NCBI GenBank assembly: GCA_037367405.1 | Contig: JAZKJV010011400.1 | Span: 8,430,501 to 8,494,500 of the forward strand | Source of the DNA: Ottelia alismoides | Taxonomy: Eukaryota; Streptophyta; Magnoliopsida; Alismatales; Hydrocharitaceae | Length of the DNA stretch: 64,000 bases | Direction: 5' to 3' | Program-made: the position numbers and the translations under genes | Shown here: positions 27,811 to 37,032 of the stretch, piece by piece | Numbering within the stretch: position 1 is the first letter of the stretch | Layout: every line of letters starts with the position of its first letter | Notes under the pieces: generated by a model | What the model was told of the DNA's origin: nothing | Database searches by the model: none | The model's input: only the letters and a program-made list of their open reading frames with translations

Positions 27811-30800
27811 CTACTCATCTGCACCAGTTGCTTCGCCAGCTGCTTGAATATTGGGCTGGCCAGGTTGGCCGGGCTGTCCTGGTTGACCTGGCTGATTGGG
27901 CTGGTTCTTGCCACTGCCTTTTTGCTTACCCATGATCGCCTTGAGCGCCTTGGCCACGCTGGTGGCATCGCGGCTGGTCGACATATCCAGGATCTCGATA
28001 CTACCCTGGGGTTTGGCAGAGTCGTCCAGTTCGGTGATCATGTTGCAGACCACGTCCAGCAGGGCTTTGCCCTGGGCGAAGACCACGATCGAGTTGGTTA
28101 CCGAGTCGACACCAATCGATAGCTTGCCTTTGAGCGAATAACTCGCGCCGCCTCCGGCAGACATCGTCTCGCCTTCGCGGTCGCGTTTACTTTCACTGCC
28201 ACGGCCGCCACTACCACCTTGTGCTTGCTGCTGAAAGGCTTTGTCGGTGGCGCTCAAGTAATCGCGATAGGCTTCCTTGACTACCTCTGCAATCACCGAA
28301 GCCTGCGAGTAACGAATCTTAATGATCTTGGTGTAGCGAACATTGCTATCGTTGATCGGTTCGGCCACATCCCACAGTTCGATCAACTCTTGGATCGTCG
28401 CCCGGTCGGTATCGTTGGCACCTTGAACGATGATGGTATTGGTATCGTTATCGGCCAGGAACTTAAGCGGCTTTTTCTTACCGAGCTGGCGTTCGTTATT
28501 CTTCTTATTATCGTCGTCAGATGGAAAACCAAAGAACCAGCGAAACCTGTCTTCGCCCGAGTTGTCTTTCTTCTCTTCGTTCTTGAAGTAATCTTCCAGG
28601 TTCAACACCACCCAGGTCGCGCGCGTGTATTTGACGTAGAACAAGTCATATGGTTTCTTGGGCGGCTTGTTCATCTGCATCAGTTCTTCCAGCTTATCCA
28701 GCGCAGCCATATCGTCGCTGCGCAGCACCAGGTTGCCGGATTCATCGACCATGATTTCGATCGGCAGTGCCTCGAGCCCTGCGTCACTCTCCGCAGCGTT
28801 TCGGGGGCGTTTGTCAGCACGAGCCGCATCGCCTTTAGCCGCCAGGTCAGTTGCGGAATTAGGCTCGGTTGACTTCGGCACCGTCTCGTCGGGCTCGTCC
28901 GTCTCGTCAGTCGCGGCTGGCGCGGTGGCTGGGGCAGTGACCGTATCTGTTTGTGCCGTCGCAGGCTCGGAGTTCGACTCAGGCGGAGCAGGGGAGAGCG
29001 GCGTGCTGGTCAGCAGGGCTGTTTTATCAACTGAAGTGATGGCAGTGACCGTTTCATCGGCTGGTTTGGCCTGGGGCACTTTTTCTTCAGACTTACGAGC
29101 TGGAGGTTCTTTCTCTTTGAACTCCTCGGCGCCAGGCAGAACCAACGGATTAGGAGAGATTCGGTTCCAACGTTCCTGCAGTTTCTTCAGATACTCGAGC
29201 GTCTCTGGCTGCCGTGAAGCATCGATTACCCGCACGTTGCTGCGGGCAGCACCTTCGGCAGGAATCTCGCCCAGTTTGACCAACAGATTGCGGACTTCGT
29301 CCATCTCAATCTTGTTAGCCCACAACATGATCTGGTTATCATCGACGTTGGCTCCTACGCGCATCTTGTCTTCTTTCTTCTTCTTGTCATTGCGACTGGA
29401 GAAGTCATCGAAGAAGCCGTAGTAGCGATATCGATCGTTATTGTTATCAGATTTCTCTTCGGAGGCGCCCATCAAGAACTTGATGCTGCCGGCGACCGAT
29501 TCAGCGTCCAGTCGACGCAGTTGAATCACTTCGAACTTGCGACCCGATCCGTCCAGGCGTTCGATTACGCCTTGAATCACGAACTGGTCGGCCAATGACG
29601 CATAGGCGATGATGGCGGAGTTATCTTCGTCGACTTGCAAGCGCGTGGTAGGCTCCAGCGCATCCATCTCGATCAGCGACGCGACCAACTGCTTGGGATC
29701 AAGCGTCGCCAGTCGATAGACGCGCATGCGCGATTGCATCCGCTGTAAATCCTGGCCGCCACTATTGGGCACGTCGATGCGTTGGATAAAGGCAGCCACG
29801 ATCGCCATCTTTTGAGGCGGCGCCGAGACGATTAAGCTGTTGTTGCGCGAGTTGGCAATCACGTAAACCTCGGCGTTCTGACGCGACGAGCGCGACTTGC
29901 CACCGCCGCCGCCGGGTTGCTGCTGTTGCATCATTTGCATTTGCTGCTGCATCTGTTGTTGCATCTGCTGCTGCATTTGCATCATCATGTCCATGTTCAT
30001 GCCGCCACCGCCGCCACGACCGCCGGAGGAAGGACGATTGATGCCCAAGAAACCTTCCAGTTGCATCCTGACCGCTTCGGCCCGGGCGAACTCGAGTTTG
30101 AATTCGCGAGCCAGTCCATCCAATGCGGCCGTGGATTGTTCCTGTTCGATTACCCGGGCGATATCCAGCAAATTGGCCGCGGCATCCATCACTTCCAAAC
30201 GATTGGTGGCTTCCAGCGCCGTGATCTTGCCGTTGGGGCTGGTCATCGACTTGAACTCTTCGACCACGTCGGTGGCCAACAGGAAAGACAGTTCGAACGA
30301 AGTGCGCAAGAAACGGTGCGGCGGTTGATTGGACAACTCTTCAGGCGCTACGCGCGGTACCAATGCAGGATTGATGTTGGCGATCTTGGCCACGCTTAAT
30401 ACGCCTTCGCTCTCCAGCAGCGTAAAGCCGCGTGAGAGCAGATGCCGGTTGATCACGTCGCGAGTTTCAACCAACGTATAAGGCCGCTGCGTCGCCAGGT
30501 TCAGATAGTCGCCGGGCAGTTCTTGCCAGTCGAGAGAGAGATTGGAAACATCAGCCAACCAACGCAGTAGTTCCGGCCAGGGCTGATTGCGAAATTGAAA
30601 CTGAACCATGCCATCCTGATCAGGCTTGACTTGAAGTTCGCGCGGATCAGCAGCCTCTGGCGGTTTACTCGGCCGCGTGACGGGTGGGGGAGCTGAGTCT
30701 TTACTGGGTTCACCTGGCTTGCCGTTTGGTTTTTTGTCATCGGGCAGGATCGGCTTGCCATCTGGACCGATCTTGATACCGCCCGGCAGATCGGGACCGG

Positions 30801-31020
30801 CCGGCACGCCCTCGCCGCCCGGGGGCACTTGCATGACAGTAGCCGGTTCGGTGATCACTGCGTCGTCGACGATGACCGGCGGCTGGGCAATCGCAGTGGC
30901 CGCGACCAGGGTCCAGCACCCGAGCAGTCCTAACGCACGCCCAATTGGACTTCCTTCGGCAGGATATGGATGGAGCCGCCACTGCAATGTTCGGGCTGCG
31001 GAGCAAGAATGTTTCGGCAT
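27811..31020 (-). CDS. secretin N-domain protein (GspD-like, no pore domain seen)
   Basis: 1069 residues from the chosen ATG, giving a signal-like segment GRALGLLGCWTLVAATAIAQ. Several copies of the secretin N1-type domain are visible: ANSRNNSLIVSAPPQKMAIVAAFIQRID, DNDTNTIIVQGANDTDRATIQELIEL and DSVTNSIVVFAQGKALLDVVCNMITELD, in outline. A Gln/Met run (MQMQQQMQQQMQQQ), a Gly run and a Pro/Gln/Gly tail ending with GQPGQPGQPGQPN separate them. No C-terminal secretin beta-barrel motif was found, so it may be a periplasmic partner and not the outer-membrane pore. An in-frame ATG at 31203 exists, but the residues before 31020 look non-coding. The AsmA-like gene follows. Confidence 0.72.
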   Translation of the reverse strand: MPKHSCSAARTLQWRLHPYPAEGSPIGRALGLLGCWTLVAATAIAQPPVIVDDAVITEPATVMQVPPGGEGVPAGPDLPGGIKIGPDGKPILPDDKKPNGKPGEPSKDSAPPPVTRPSKPPEAADPRELQVKPDQDGMVQFQFRNQPWPELLRWLADVSNLSLDWQELPGDYLNLATQRPYTLVETRDVINRHLLSRGFTLLESEGVLSVAKIANINPALVPRVAPEELSNQPPHRFLRTSFELSFLLATDVVEEFKSMTSPNGKITALEATNRLEVMDAAANLLDIARVIEQEQSTAALDGLAREFKLEFARAEAVRMQLEGFLGINRPSSGGRGGGGGMNMDMMMQMQQQMQQQMQQQMQMMQQQQPGGGGGKSRSSRQNAEVYVIANSRNNSLIVSAPPQKMAIVAAFIQRIDVPNSGGQDLQRMQSRMRVYRLATLDPKQLVASLIEMDALEPTTRLQVDEDNSAIIAYASLADQFVIQGVIERLDGSGRKFEVIQLRRLDAESVAGSIKFLMGASEEKSDNNNDRYRYYGFFDDFSSRNDKKKKEDKMRVGANVDDNQIMLWANKIEMDEVRNLLVKLGEIPAEGAARSNVRVIDASRQPETLEYLKKLQERWNRISPNPLVLPGAEEFKEKEPPARKSEEKVPQAKPADETVTAITSVDKTALLTSTPLSPAPPESNSEPATAQTDTVTAPATAPAATDETDEPDETVPKSTEPNSATDLAAKGDAARADKRPRNAAESDAGLEALPIEIMVDESGNLVLRSDDMAALDKLEELMQMNKPPKKPYDLFYVKYTRATWVVLNLEDYFKNEEKKDNSGEDRFRWFFGFPSDDDNKKNNERQLGKKKPLKFLADNDTNTIIVQGANDTDRATIQELIELWDVAEPINDSNVRYTKIIKIRYSQASVIAEVVKEAYRDYLSATDKAFQQQAQGGSGGRGSESKRDREGETMSAGGGASYSLKGKLSIGVDSVTNSIVVFAQGKALLDVVCNMITELDDSAKPQGSIEILDMSTSRDATSVAKALKAIMGKQKGSGKNQPNQPGQPGQPGQPGQPNIQAAGEATGADE

Positions 31021-31379
31021 CTTAAACCGGTAGTTGTAAGTGGTGGTTTGAGTGAGAGTTTGCTGAGGGGTAACAAAAATCGGCCACCGCGATGGAGAAT
31101 CCATCACCCAACTTATTGTCGCTACTACTCCGCCGCGGCTGTCACGACACGACCGAAAGAGCGAGAGAAATCTGTTCCCGGGCGACCTCATTGATGCGCG
31201 CATTGCGCCAACTTATCTAACGATTATGGCAGCCAAGCCCCAAGAACGCAAACTTAGAGTGGAGTTTAGACCTTCAATCCGCCCATGTAATCCTGCCCCC
31301 CGGTCAAGGATGGCAATCCTTCCGGTAAACTGTACCCCTTTGAGGTACCCGTAAAGACTTCCAGCCAAAGGTCGGACCG

Positions 31380-32450
31380 ATGGTCAGCCAACTTCTGAAA
31401 GACTCAGCCAGCTCCGGCCAGGCTAGCACGACCGGCCAGGGGGTATCGACGCCATCAATTGACACTGATTCGCGCATCGTGATAGGCGTTGACGAAGCCG
31501 GTTACGGTCCCAATATCGGTCCTCTCTTGATTGCCGGCACCGCGTGGCGCATTCCAAAAGCCATGGACGAACATGGCTTTTCCCAAGCTCTCGGGACGGC
31601 CTTTCATACCCAGGCCTGGTGCGAGAATTGCCAGCATGTCCCGCTGGGTGACTCCAAACAGCTCTACTCCACTTCAAGCGGGCTACGGACGCTGGAAGCC
31701 GGACTTATGGCCATGCTGGGCCAACTGCCAGACTGCCAGGCTTGCAATGGGCTCGCCAGCTTACTGCAAACGATCGATACCAGCCGAGAACTATGGTCCG
31801 ACAATGCCCGGGCTCAGCGGCTGGCCTGGTATGCCCAGGTGCCGCAAGAACTGACGTGCGAAGTGCCTCGCGCGGAAGTCACGCGGCTCGCCCAGCTCGC
31901 GCAATACCATCTGGCAAACCATGGCATCCAACTGCTCGCCGTGCGCTCGATGGTCGTCTTCGAATCACGGTACAACGCGCTGATCGCGCGCTTGGGATCC
32001 AAGGGACGATTATTGTCCACCTTGACGATGGAACTAGTCGGCAGTTTATTGACTGCGCATATGGATCAAGAGATCGAAGTGTTCTGCGATCGTCAGGGAG
32101 GGCGCAAGAAGTATGCCTGCGTGCTGCTGGAAGCCATGCCCGATGACTGGTTCGATACGCTGCTTGAGCAAAATGAACGCTCGAGCTATCGGCGCCAAAG
32201 GCAACCCGGACTAACCTTTCACTTCTCAGTCGGTGGCGATAGTTTCCCGCCCACCGCGCTAGCTTCGATGACGGCCAAGTATTTGCGCGAACGTTTGATG
32301 GCCGGTATCAATCATTACTGGCAGTCGCATGTCAGTGGACTGGCCCCCACAGCCGGCTATCCGCAAGATGCCAAACGCTACCGCGCTCAAATCGAAAGCA
32401 CCGCATTGAAACTTGGACATTCGATCGAACAGTGGTGGCGGATTTGTTAG
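31380..32450 (+). CDS. RNase HII-like protein, divergent
   Basis: 356 residues. The motif IVIGVDEAGYGPNIGPLLIAG matches the RNase HII start GxDEAGRGPxxGP, with Asp38 and Glu39 as metal ligands. PLGDSKQLYS matches the DSKKLS motif, EVFCDRQGG (Asp237) fits the third acidic site, and LASMTAKYLRERLM matches ASIxAKxxRD with Glu for the last Asp. The spacing is larger than in RNase HII (~200 residues) because of an insertion of about 100 residues after DSK. It could cleave RNA in RNA-DNA hybrids, but the family is not standard and the activity is inferred. The next gene starts with GTG 19 bp before this stop. Confidence 0.68.
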   Translation: MVSQLLKDSASSGQASTTGQGVSTPSIDTDSRIVIGVDEAGYGPNIGPLLIAGTAWRIPKAMDEHGFSQALGTAFHTQAWCENCQHVPLGDSKQLYSTSSGLRTLEAGLMAMLGQLPDCQACNGLASLLQTIDTSRELWSDNARAQRLAWYAQVPQELTCEVPRAEVTRLAQLAQYHLANHGIQLLAVRSMVVFESRYNALIARLGSKGRLLSTLTMELVGSLLTAHMDQEIEVFCDRQGGRKKYACVLLEAMPDDWFDTLLEQNERSSYRRQRQPGLTFHFSVGGDSFPPTALASMTAKYLRERLMAGINHYWQSHVSGLAPTAGYPQDAKRYRAQIESTALKLGHSIEQWWRIC

Positions 32451-33436
32451 AGCAGCCCAAGAATCAAAGCACCCAGGTCGAGAACGACTCCCCTGCTGCA
32501 CTGGATGTGGCGCCGGCGGCGGCGCCGCCTGCTATAACTGCATATCAACGCGTGATCGCTGACGGATCGCTGCTGCTGACCACGATACTTTGGGGCATTA
32601 ACATTCCCGTGGTGAAATTCGCTACCACGAGCGTACCGCCACTCTGCTTCAATGCCACTCGCATGATATTGTCGACTGCCGTGTTGGGCATGTTGGCTTG
32701 GGCCGAGTCGCGATGGATAAAGCCGCCATCTGCCAGGTTGAACTTGCCACGTTTTGTAATCTTCGCATTATTCTCTGGTCTGCTGTACCCACTGACTTTT
32801 ATGTGGGGCATCGATCGCACAACCGCCGGCAATACGGCCCTGCTGCTATCGACCATGCCCTTGTGGACGGCGATCGTTTCGGCCTGCTTCATTGGCGAAC
32901 GTTTGCCAGTGCTGACCTGGTTATCGCTGGCCATCGCCTTCGCCGGCACGGCCATCATCGTCGTGGCAGGAGGCAAGGTCAGCTTGTCAGCCGAGAATTT
33001 TCTGGGCAACCTCCTGATCCTACTGGCAGCCCTGATCTGGGCCAGCGGTACAGTCATCAGTGGACCACTGCTCAGACAGATCAGCGCACTGCGACTGGCC
33101 TTCTTTGCCAGTCTGCTAACGACACCTATGCATTTGCTGATCGTTCGCCAGCAATTGCCAGACGAGTTCTGGAAGTTCCAAGCCCCTGGAAACTTTTGGG
33201 CTTTGATCTATTCAGGTGCGTTCTCGACCGGTATCGCATACGCCACCTGGCATGTGGGCGTCCGCGCCTTGGGCGGTTCGCACGCTTCGATCTATCAAAA
33301 CGTTGTTACACTAGTGGCGGTCTTGGGCGGCTGGATCGTTCTCAGCGAACCGGTCATGCTCAGTCAAATCATCGGCGGCCTGATGATGATCGCCGGCCTG
33401 CTCCTGATGCGAGCCAGCCGAAAAACCAAGATGTGA
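32432..33436 (+). CDS. EamA/DMT-family transporter
   Basis: 334 residues with ten hydrophobic segments in two homologous halves: the first begins [19 protein letters not shown] and the second [17 protein letters not shown]. Both halves show the EamA repeat pattern, with the Trp-Gly/Ala motif early and a Gly-rich last helix ([14 protein letters not shown]). The substrate is not predictable; relatives export amino acids and other metabolites. The start is GTG at 32432, within the end of the RNase HII-like gene (19-bp overlap), so expression is probably coupled. A 7-bp tandem repeat follows the stop at 33444. Confidence 0.85.
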   Translation: MVADLLEQPKNQSTQVENDSPAALDVAPAAAPPAITAYQRVIADGSLLLTTILWGINIPVVKFATTSVPPLCFNATRMILSTAVLGMLAWAESRWIKPPSARLNLPRFVIFALFSGLLYPLTFMWGIDRTTAGNTALLLSTMPLWTAIVSACFIGERLPVLTWLSLAIAFAGTAIIVVAGGKVSLSAENFLGNLLILLAALIWASGTVISGPLLRQISALRLAFFASLLTTPMHLLIVRQQLPDEFWKFQAPGNFWALIYSGAFSTGIAYATWHVGVRALGGSHASIYQNVVTLVAVLGGWIVLSEPVMLSQIIGGLMMIAGLLLMRASRKTKM

Positions 33437-33443
33437 AAGCGCG

Positions 33444-33492
33444 GATTTCAGACTTCAGACTTCAGACTTCAGACTTCAGACTTCAGATTTCA
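33444..33492. repeat. 7-bp tandem repeat (GACTTCA)
   Basis: Seven units in a row: GATTTCA, five GACTTCA, GATTTCA. It lies between the EamA transporter and the Tm-1 C-terminal-type gene. Variable unit number is expected for such a run. Confidence 0.9.
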
Positions 33493-33525
33493 AATCCTCA
33501 CCCCACTTCCATCGATTCAACTAGC

Positions 33526-34350
33526 ATGAAATCTCGTCAATCGATTCTTGATCATCTGCGTGAGCGTCGGCGTGGTGGGTTTCCGATCATTGGTGCCGGG
33601 GCTGGCACCGGCATCTCGGCCAAGTGTGAAGAGGCCGGCGGTGTGGACTTGATTGTGATCTATAACTCGGGTCGTTATCGCATGGCCGGGCGTGGGTCGC
33701 TCTCTGGCGTGTTGGCCTATGGCAACGCCAACCAGATCGTCAAGGAGATGGCTCATGAAGTGCTGACCATCGTCCAGCAGGTCCCGGTGCTGGCCGGTGT
33801 TTGTGGAACCGATCCATTTATGCTGCGCGATCAATTTTTGCGAGAGCTGCGCGACATGGGTTTCGCGGGCATTCAGAACTTTCCTACCGTCGGATTGATC
33901 GATGGTCTCTTTCGTCAGAACTTGGAAGAGACCGGCATGAGTTACAACCTGGAAGTTGAGTGCATCGCGGCAGCGCGGCAACTGGATATGCTCACCACGC
34001 CCTACGTCTTCAATACGCACGAAGCCCAATTGATGACCCAGGCTGGTGCGGACATCATCGTGGCTCACATGGGCCTGACGACCAGCGGTACGATCGGCGC
34101 GCATACAGCCAAGACGCTTCAGCAGTCGGTTGTCGAAGTCCAAGCCATCATTGATACCTGCAAAGAAATCCGTTCCGATGTACTAGTGTTGTGTCATGGT
34201 GGCCCAATCGCCACTCCCGACGACGCTGCCCACCTGTTCCAGCATTGCCAAAACCTGGATGGCTTCTATGGTGCCAGTTCGATGGAACGCCTGCCAACCG
34301 AGATCGCCATTACCAACGAGATCCGCAAGTTTACTTCGCTGCGATTGTGA
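33526..34350 (+). CDS. TIM-barrel protein of the phosphoenolpyruvate hydrolase-like family (Tm-1 C-terminal type)
   Basis: 274 residues. The TIM-barrel motifs are [26 protein letters not shown] in outline, [29 protein letters not shown], and later [18 protein letters not shown] and [11 protein letters not shown]. This family forms the C-terminal half of the plant Tm-1 protein and stands alone in bacteria; it is related to phosphoenolpyruvate mutase/hydrolase-type barrels, but the reaction here is not established. The start is ATG 33526 after the tandem repeat. The following gene, 26 bp on, encodes the N-terminal Tm-1 half, so the two almost surely work together. Confidence 0.85.
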   Translation: MKSRQSILDHLRERRRGGFPIIGAGAGTGISAKCEEAGGVDLIVIYNSGRYRMAGRGSLSGVLAYGNANQIVKEMAHEVLTIVQQVPVLAGVCGTDPFMLRDQFLRELRDMGFAGIQNFPTVGLIDGLFRQNLEETGMSYNLEVECIAAARQLDMLTTPYVFNTHEAQLMTQAGADIIVAHMGLTTSGTIGAHTAKTLQQSVVEVQAIIDTCKEIRSDVLVLCHGGPIATPDDAAHLFQHCQNLDGFYGASSMERLPTEIAITNEIRKFTSLRL

Positions 34351-34376
34351 ACATTTGCGAGCGTGTGAGAAACCTC

Positions 34377-35615
34377 ATGCTTCAGCCACTGACTATTGCT
34401 GTACTGGGAACCTTCGATACCAAAGGCCTGGAACATCAGTTCCTGGCTGACCAGATTCGCGCGGCTGGCCATCAAACGCTGTTGATCGATGTAGGCACTG
34501 CGGGCACACCTGCCATTGCAGCCGATATTCCGCGCAGCGAGCTGCTCAAGTTCATGGGTTCGACCAGTGCGTTCGCCACTGATCGTGGTCAGGCTATCGA
34601 CCAAGTTGCCGCTGCGGCTCCCCAACTGTTGCGACAGTTGTACGACCAAGGGCGCCTCCAGGGTGTCATCAGTCTGGGCGGCAGTTGTGGGACTTCGATT
34701 GCCACCGCAGCCATGCGCAGTTTGCCGTTGGGTGTACCGAAGGTCATGGTATCGACGATGGCCAGTGGCAACGTCGCGCCGTACGTGGATGTCAGCGACA
34801 TTACCATACTGCCGGCCATCGTCGATGTCAGCGGATTGAATCGAATCTCGCAATCTGTTTTCATTCGAGCCGCCGCGGCGGTGGTGGCTATGGCGGAGGC
34901 CAATGCCCAAGCTCGCCCCCAAGGACAAACTAAACCGCTGGTGGTTGCTTCGATGTTCGGCAACACGACGCGCTGCATAGAGCAGGCTCGGCAGATCCTG
35001 GAAGACGCGGGCTATGAAACACTGGTCTTTCATGCCACCGGCACCGGCGGACGCTCGATGGAAGCCATTATCGCCTCAGGGTTGGTGGCCGGTGTGCTGG
35101 ACCTGACCACTACCGAATGGGCCGATCAACTGGTGGGCGGAGTGATGCCAGGTGGTCCAGATCGCTTGGGGGCCGCGGCGCGCTTGGGTGTGCCCGCTGT
35201 CGTCGCTCCGGGATGTTTGGACATGGTGAACTTTGGTCCGCTCAGTTCCGTGCCCGAACAATTCCAGTCGCGCCGGCTCTACCAACACAATCCGCAAGTG
35301 ACCCTCTTGCGTACTTCACCTGCTGAGTGCGCGCAGCTAGGTCGTCTGATTGCCTTGCAGCTGAATCAATCCGTCGGTCCGCTGCATGTGCTCTTTCCGC
35401 TGCAAGGGATCAGCGTCATCTCGGCCCCCGGTGGAGCCTTCCATTGGCCGGAAGCCGACGATTCGCTGCTCAAGAGCTTACAAAGCCATCTGCGTCCCGA
35501 CATCCCCTTCGAGACGCTCGATTGCCAGATCAATGACGCGGCCATGGCCCAGCGAGCCGCCACGCTACTGCTGCAGATGATGAAGCAAGCCGAGCTTACC
35601 CACGGCGCGAGCTGA
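34377..35615 (+). CDS. Tm-1-like ATP-binding protein (UPF0261)
   Basis: 412 residues. The N-terminal part reads LTIAVLGTFDTKGLEHQFLADQIRA with a GTxDTKG motif, then VISLGGSCGTSIATAAMRSLPLGVPKVMVSTMASGN in outline, and a second nucleotide-type region VVASMFGNTTRCIEQAR and FHATGTGGRSMEAII. This matches the UPF0261 family, the ATP-binding N-terminal half of plant Tm-1, which binds tobamovirus replication protein in tomato. The bacterial role is unknown. ATG 34377 is chosen over longer frames that overlap the previous gene. The end overlaps the convergent export-lipoprotein gene by 20 bp. Confidence 0.85.
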   Translation: MLQPLTIAVLGTFDTKGLEHQFLADQIRAAGHQTLLIDVGTAGTPAIAADIPRSELLKFMGSTSAFATDRGQAIDQVAAAAPQLLRQLYDQGRLQGVISLGGSCGTSIATAAMRSLPLGVPKVMVSTMASGNVAPYVDVSDITILPAIVDVSGLNRISQSVFIRAAAAVVAMAEANAQARPQGQTKPLVVASMFGNTTRCIEQARQILEDAGYETLVFHATGTGGRSMEAIIASGLVAGVLDLTTTEWADQLVGGVMPGGPDRLGAAARLGVPAVVAPGCLDMVNFGPLSSVPEQFQSRRLYQHNPQVTLLRTSPAECAQLGRLIALQLNQSVGPLHVLFPLQGISVISAPGGAFHWPEADDSLLKSLQSHLRPDIPFETLDCQINDAAMAQRAATLLLQMMKQAELTHGAS

Positions 35616-36600
35616 ACTCGACACCTTTGGCCGCTTGTGGTTCAACTACCGGCGCAACTTTCTCGCCATCGGGTGCAACGGCCTCTGGCTTGCCCGCTTC
35701 TTGATCATCAGCTTCGTCCACCGGTTTGGCTTTGATCCAAGGCAGCGTTGGGGCTGATGGCAAGTAGCAGAATGGATTGAGGTAGTTGGCGCGGCGCGGA
35801 TCGCGCTCCACACAGCGGCTGTGGCAGCAGCGCTCGCAAGTCTGGTTGGCTTTCCAGAATTGCAATTCTTGACAGAACGTACGTCCACCCACATAAATCC
35901 GATCGCCAGGTTGCAACTGGTAATTGGTGCTTGTATCACCCATCTGCGTGATCTGCCGATAGCAGACCGGCAGAACGACTCGGCAATCGCAAGGTCCGGT
36001 AGGACGAACCAGTACAATATCGCAAGGCGATGCACGGCTGGTCAAACCACCAGCCAGCAGAATGGCATCCAGTACCGTTTCGCGCCCCGCGATCGGGTAG
36101 GCCGCCGGTGAACCGACCTCGCCCAGTACATAGACTTGCGCCGCATTGGCTTCCAGCAATCGCACGTTGATGGCATGACGCTTGTCGAGCACACTTTGCA
36201 CTCGACCTTCGACCAGCTCTTCGATCTGCTCGATCGTCAGACCAGCCACAATCACTCGGCCATATTCGCCCAAGTCGATCGTACCATCGACCAACACTCG
36301 TTGATCGGCCGGCAGACGCAAATCAGCCTCGAAGTCGACCGGTTCGATCAACAAGTCATCGCCCGGTTCGACAAAGTACGACGGCAACACCGTCTTGCAC
36401 TTTTCGATCGGCAATCCCGTCGGAATACGAGCCGCTTCCGAATACTCTTTGGCTTGAGGCAACAGCGGAAACTGGTTCGGCCACAGCGTTAACCCTGTAG
36501 TCGAACTGCAACCGGCCAGTCCTATGATGAGATAGACCCAACCGAACACTAAGTATCGCCAATTGTGAAACGACCGGTAGCGCATGCATGCCTGAGACAT
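35596..36600 (-). CDS. polysaccharide biosynthesis/export lipoprotein (Wza-like)
   Basis: 334 residues. A signal segment with lipobox (LVFGWVYLIIGLAGCSS) comes first. The poly-export domain at about 75-165 reads SYFVEPGDDLLIEPVDF and VLVDGTIDLGEYGRVIVAGLTIEQIEEL; an SLBB-like domain follows (QVYVLGEVGSPAAYPIAGRETVLDAILLAGGL) and then LQPGDRIYVGG. A Cys-rich stretch (CQELQFWKANQTCERCCHSRC, in outline) is unusual for the family. The protein probably forms the outer-membrane exit for a polysaccharide. ATG 36600 is chosen because it gives a lipoprotein signal and AAGGA lies 11 nt upstream; the frame is open to 36717. No neighbouring export ATPase or polymerase is seen. Confidence 0.82.
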   Translation of the reverse strand: MSQACMRYRSFHNWRYLVFGWVYLIIGLAGCSSTTGLTLWPNQFPLLPQAKEYSEAARIPTGLPIEKCKTVLPSYFVEPGDDLLIEPVDFEADLRLPADQRVLVDGTIDLGEYGRVIVAGLTIEQIEELVEGRVQSVLDKRHAINVRLLEANAAQVYVLGEVGSPAAYPIAGRETVLDAILLAGGLTSRASPCDIVLVRPTGPCDCRVVLPVCYRQITQMGDTSTNYQLQPGDRIYVGGRTFCQELQFWKANQTCERCCHSRCVERDPRRANYLNPFCYLPSAPTLPWIKAKPVDEADDQEAGKPEAVAPDGEKVAPVVEPQAAKGVEFSSRRG

Positions 36601-36876
36601 CGGATTGTGTCCTTGTTGCGACCTATCGGTTTGCCATCGGCCTCCGGGCGAACCAGCATCCACATAGATATTGTGTATGAATCCAAGTGCTCGCGTTCCT
36701 GCGATTTTGGGGATCAACCGCGCCTTCCATAGCGCTGGTGCACTTGAACTGAGATTACAGATGCTGTCTGGTGCATCGAACCAGCGGAGATGGACTCTTG
36801 CAAATTTCGATTTCTATAACCGCGAATTCAAATCTGATATCAGCAGATAATCAAACCAGCCCGCGCATCTTACGCC

Positions 36877-36962
36877 CCCAGTGTGGCCCAGTGTGGCCCA
36901 GTGTGGCCCAGTGTGGCCCGACGCGCCGCGTCGGAAGATGTACTCCCCACGCGCCGCGTGGG
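36877..36962. repeat. 10-bp tandem repeat followed by two perfect hairpins
   Basis: Four units of GTGTGGCCCA (36881-36920, last base changed), then CCGACGCG/CGCGTCGG (36918-36934) and CCCACGCG/CGCGTGGG (36946-36962), both with a single-base loop. The region lies in the 432-bp gap between two divergent genes, 70 bp before the ABC ATPase start. The rest of the gap (36601-36876) shows nothing I can name. Confidence 0.8.
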
Positions 36963-37032
36963 ACTCACTGACCAATAGCAGCATAAGAATGCCATTGAGT
37001 CATTGGGCGACATTCCCTATCCTCCGGCGACG

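Noticed and set aside
28658..29422. 254-codon Ser/Ala-rich plus-strand frame
   Set aside because: Antisense to the secretin-N gene, low complexity, no recognisable motif.
29897..30328. Cys-rich plus-strand frame
   Set aside because: It is the antisense of Gln/Met codons (CAG/ATG) in the secretin-N gene.
32698..33525. Upstream extension of the Tm-1 barrel frame
   Set aside because: This part runs through the EamA transporter in another frame and the tandem repeat; conserved residues begin at ATG 33526.
36877..36920. CRISPR array
   Set aside because: The 10-bp units are directly adjacent with no spacers, and no cas gene is near.
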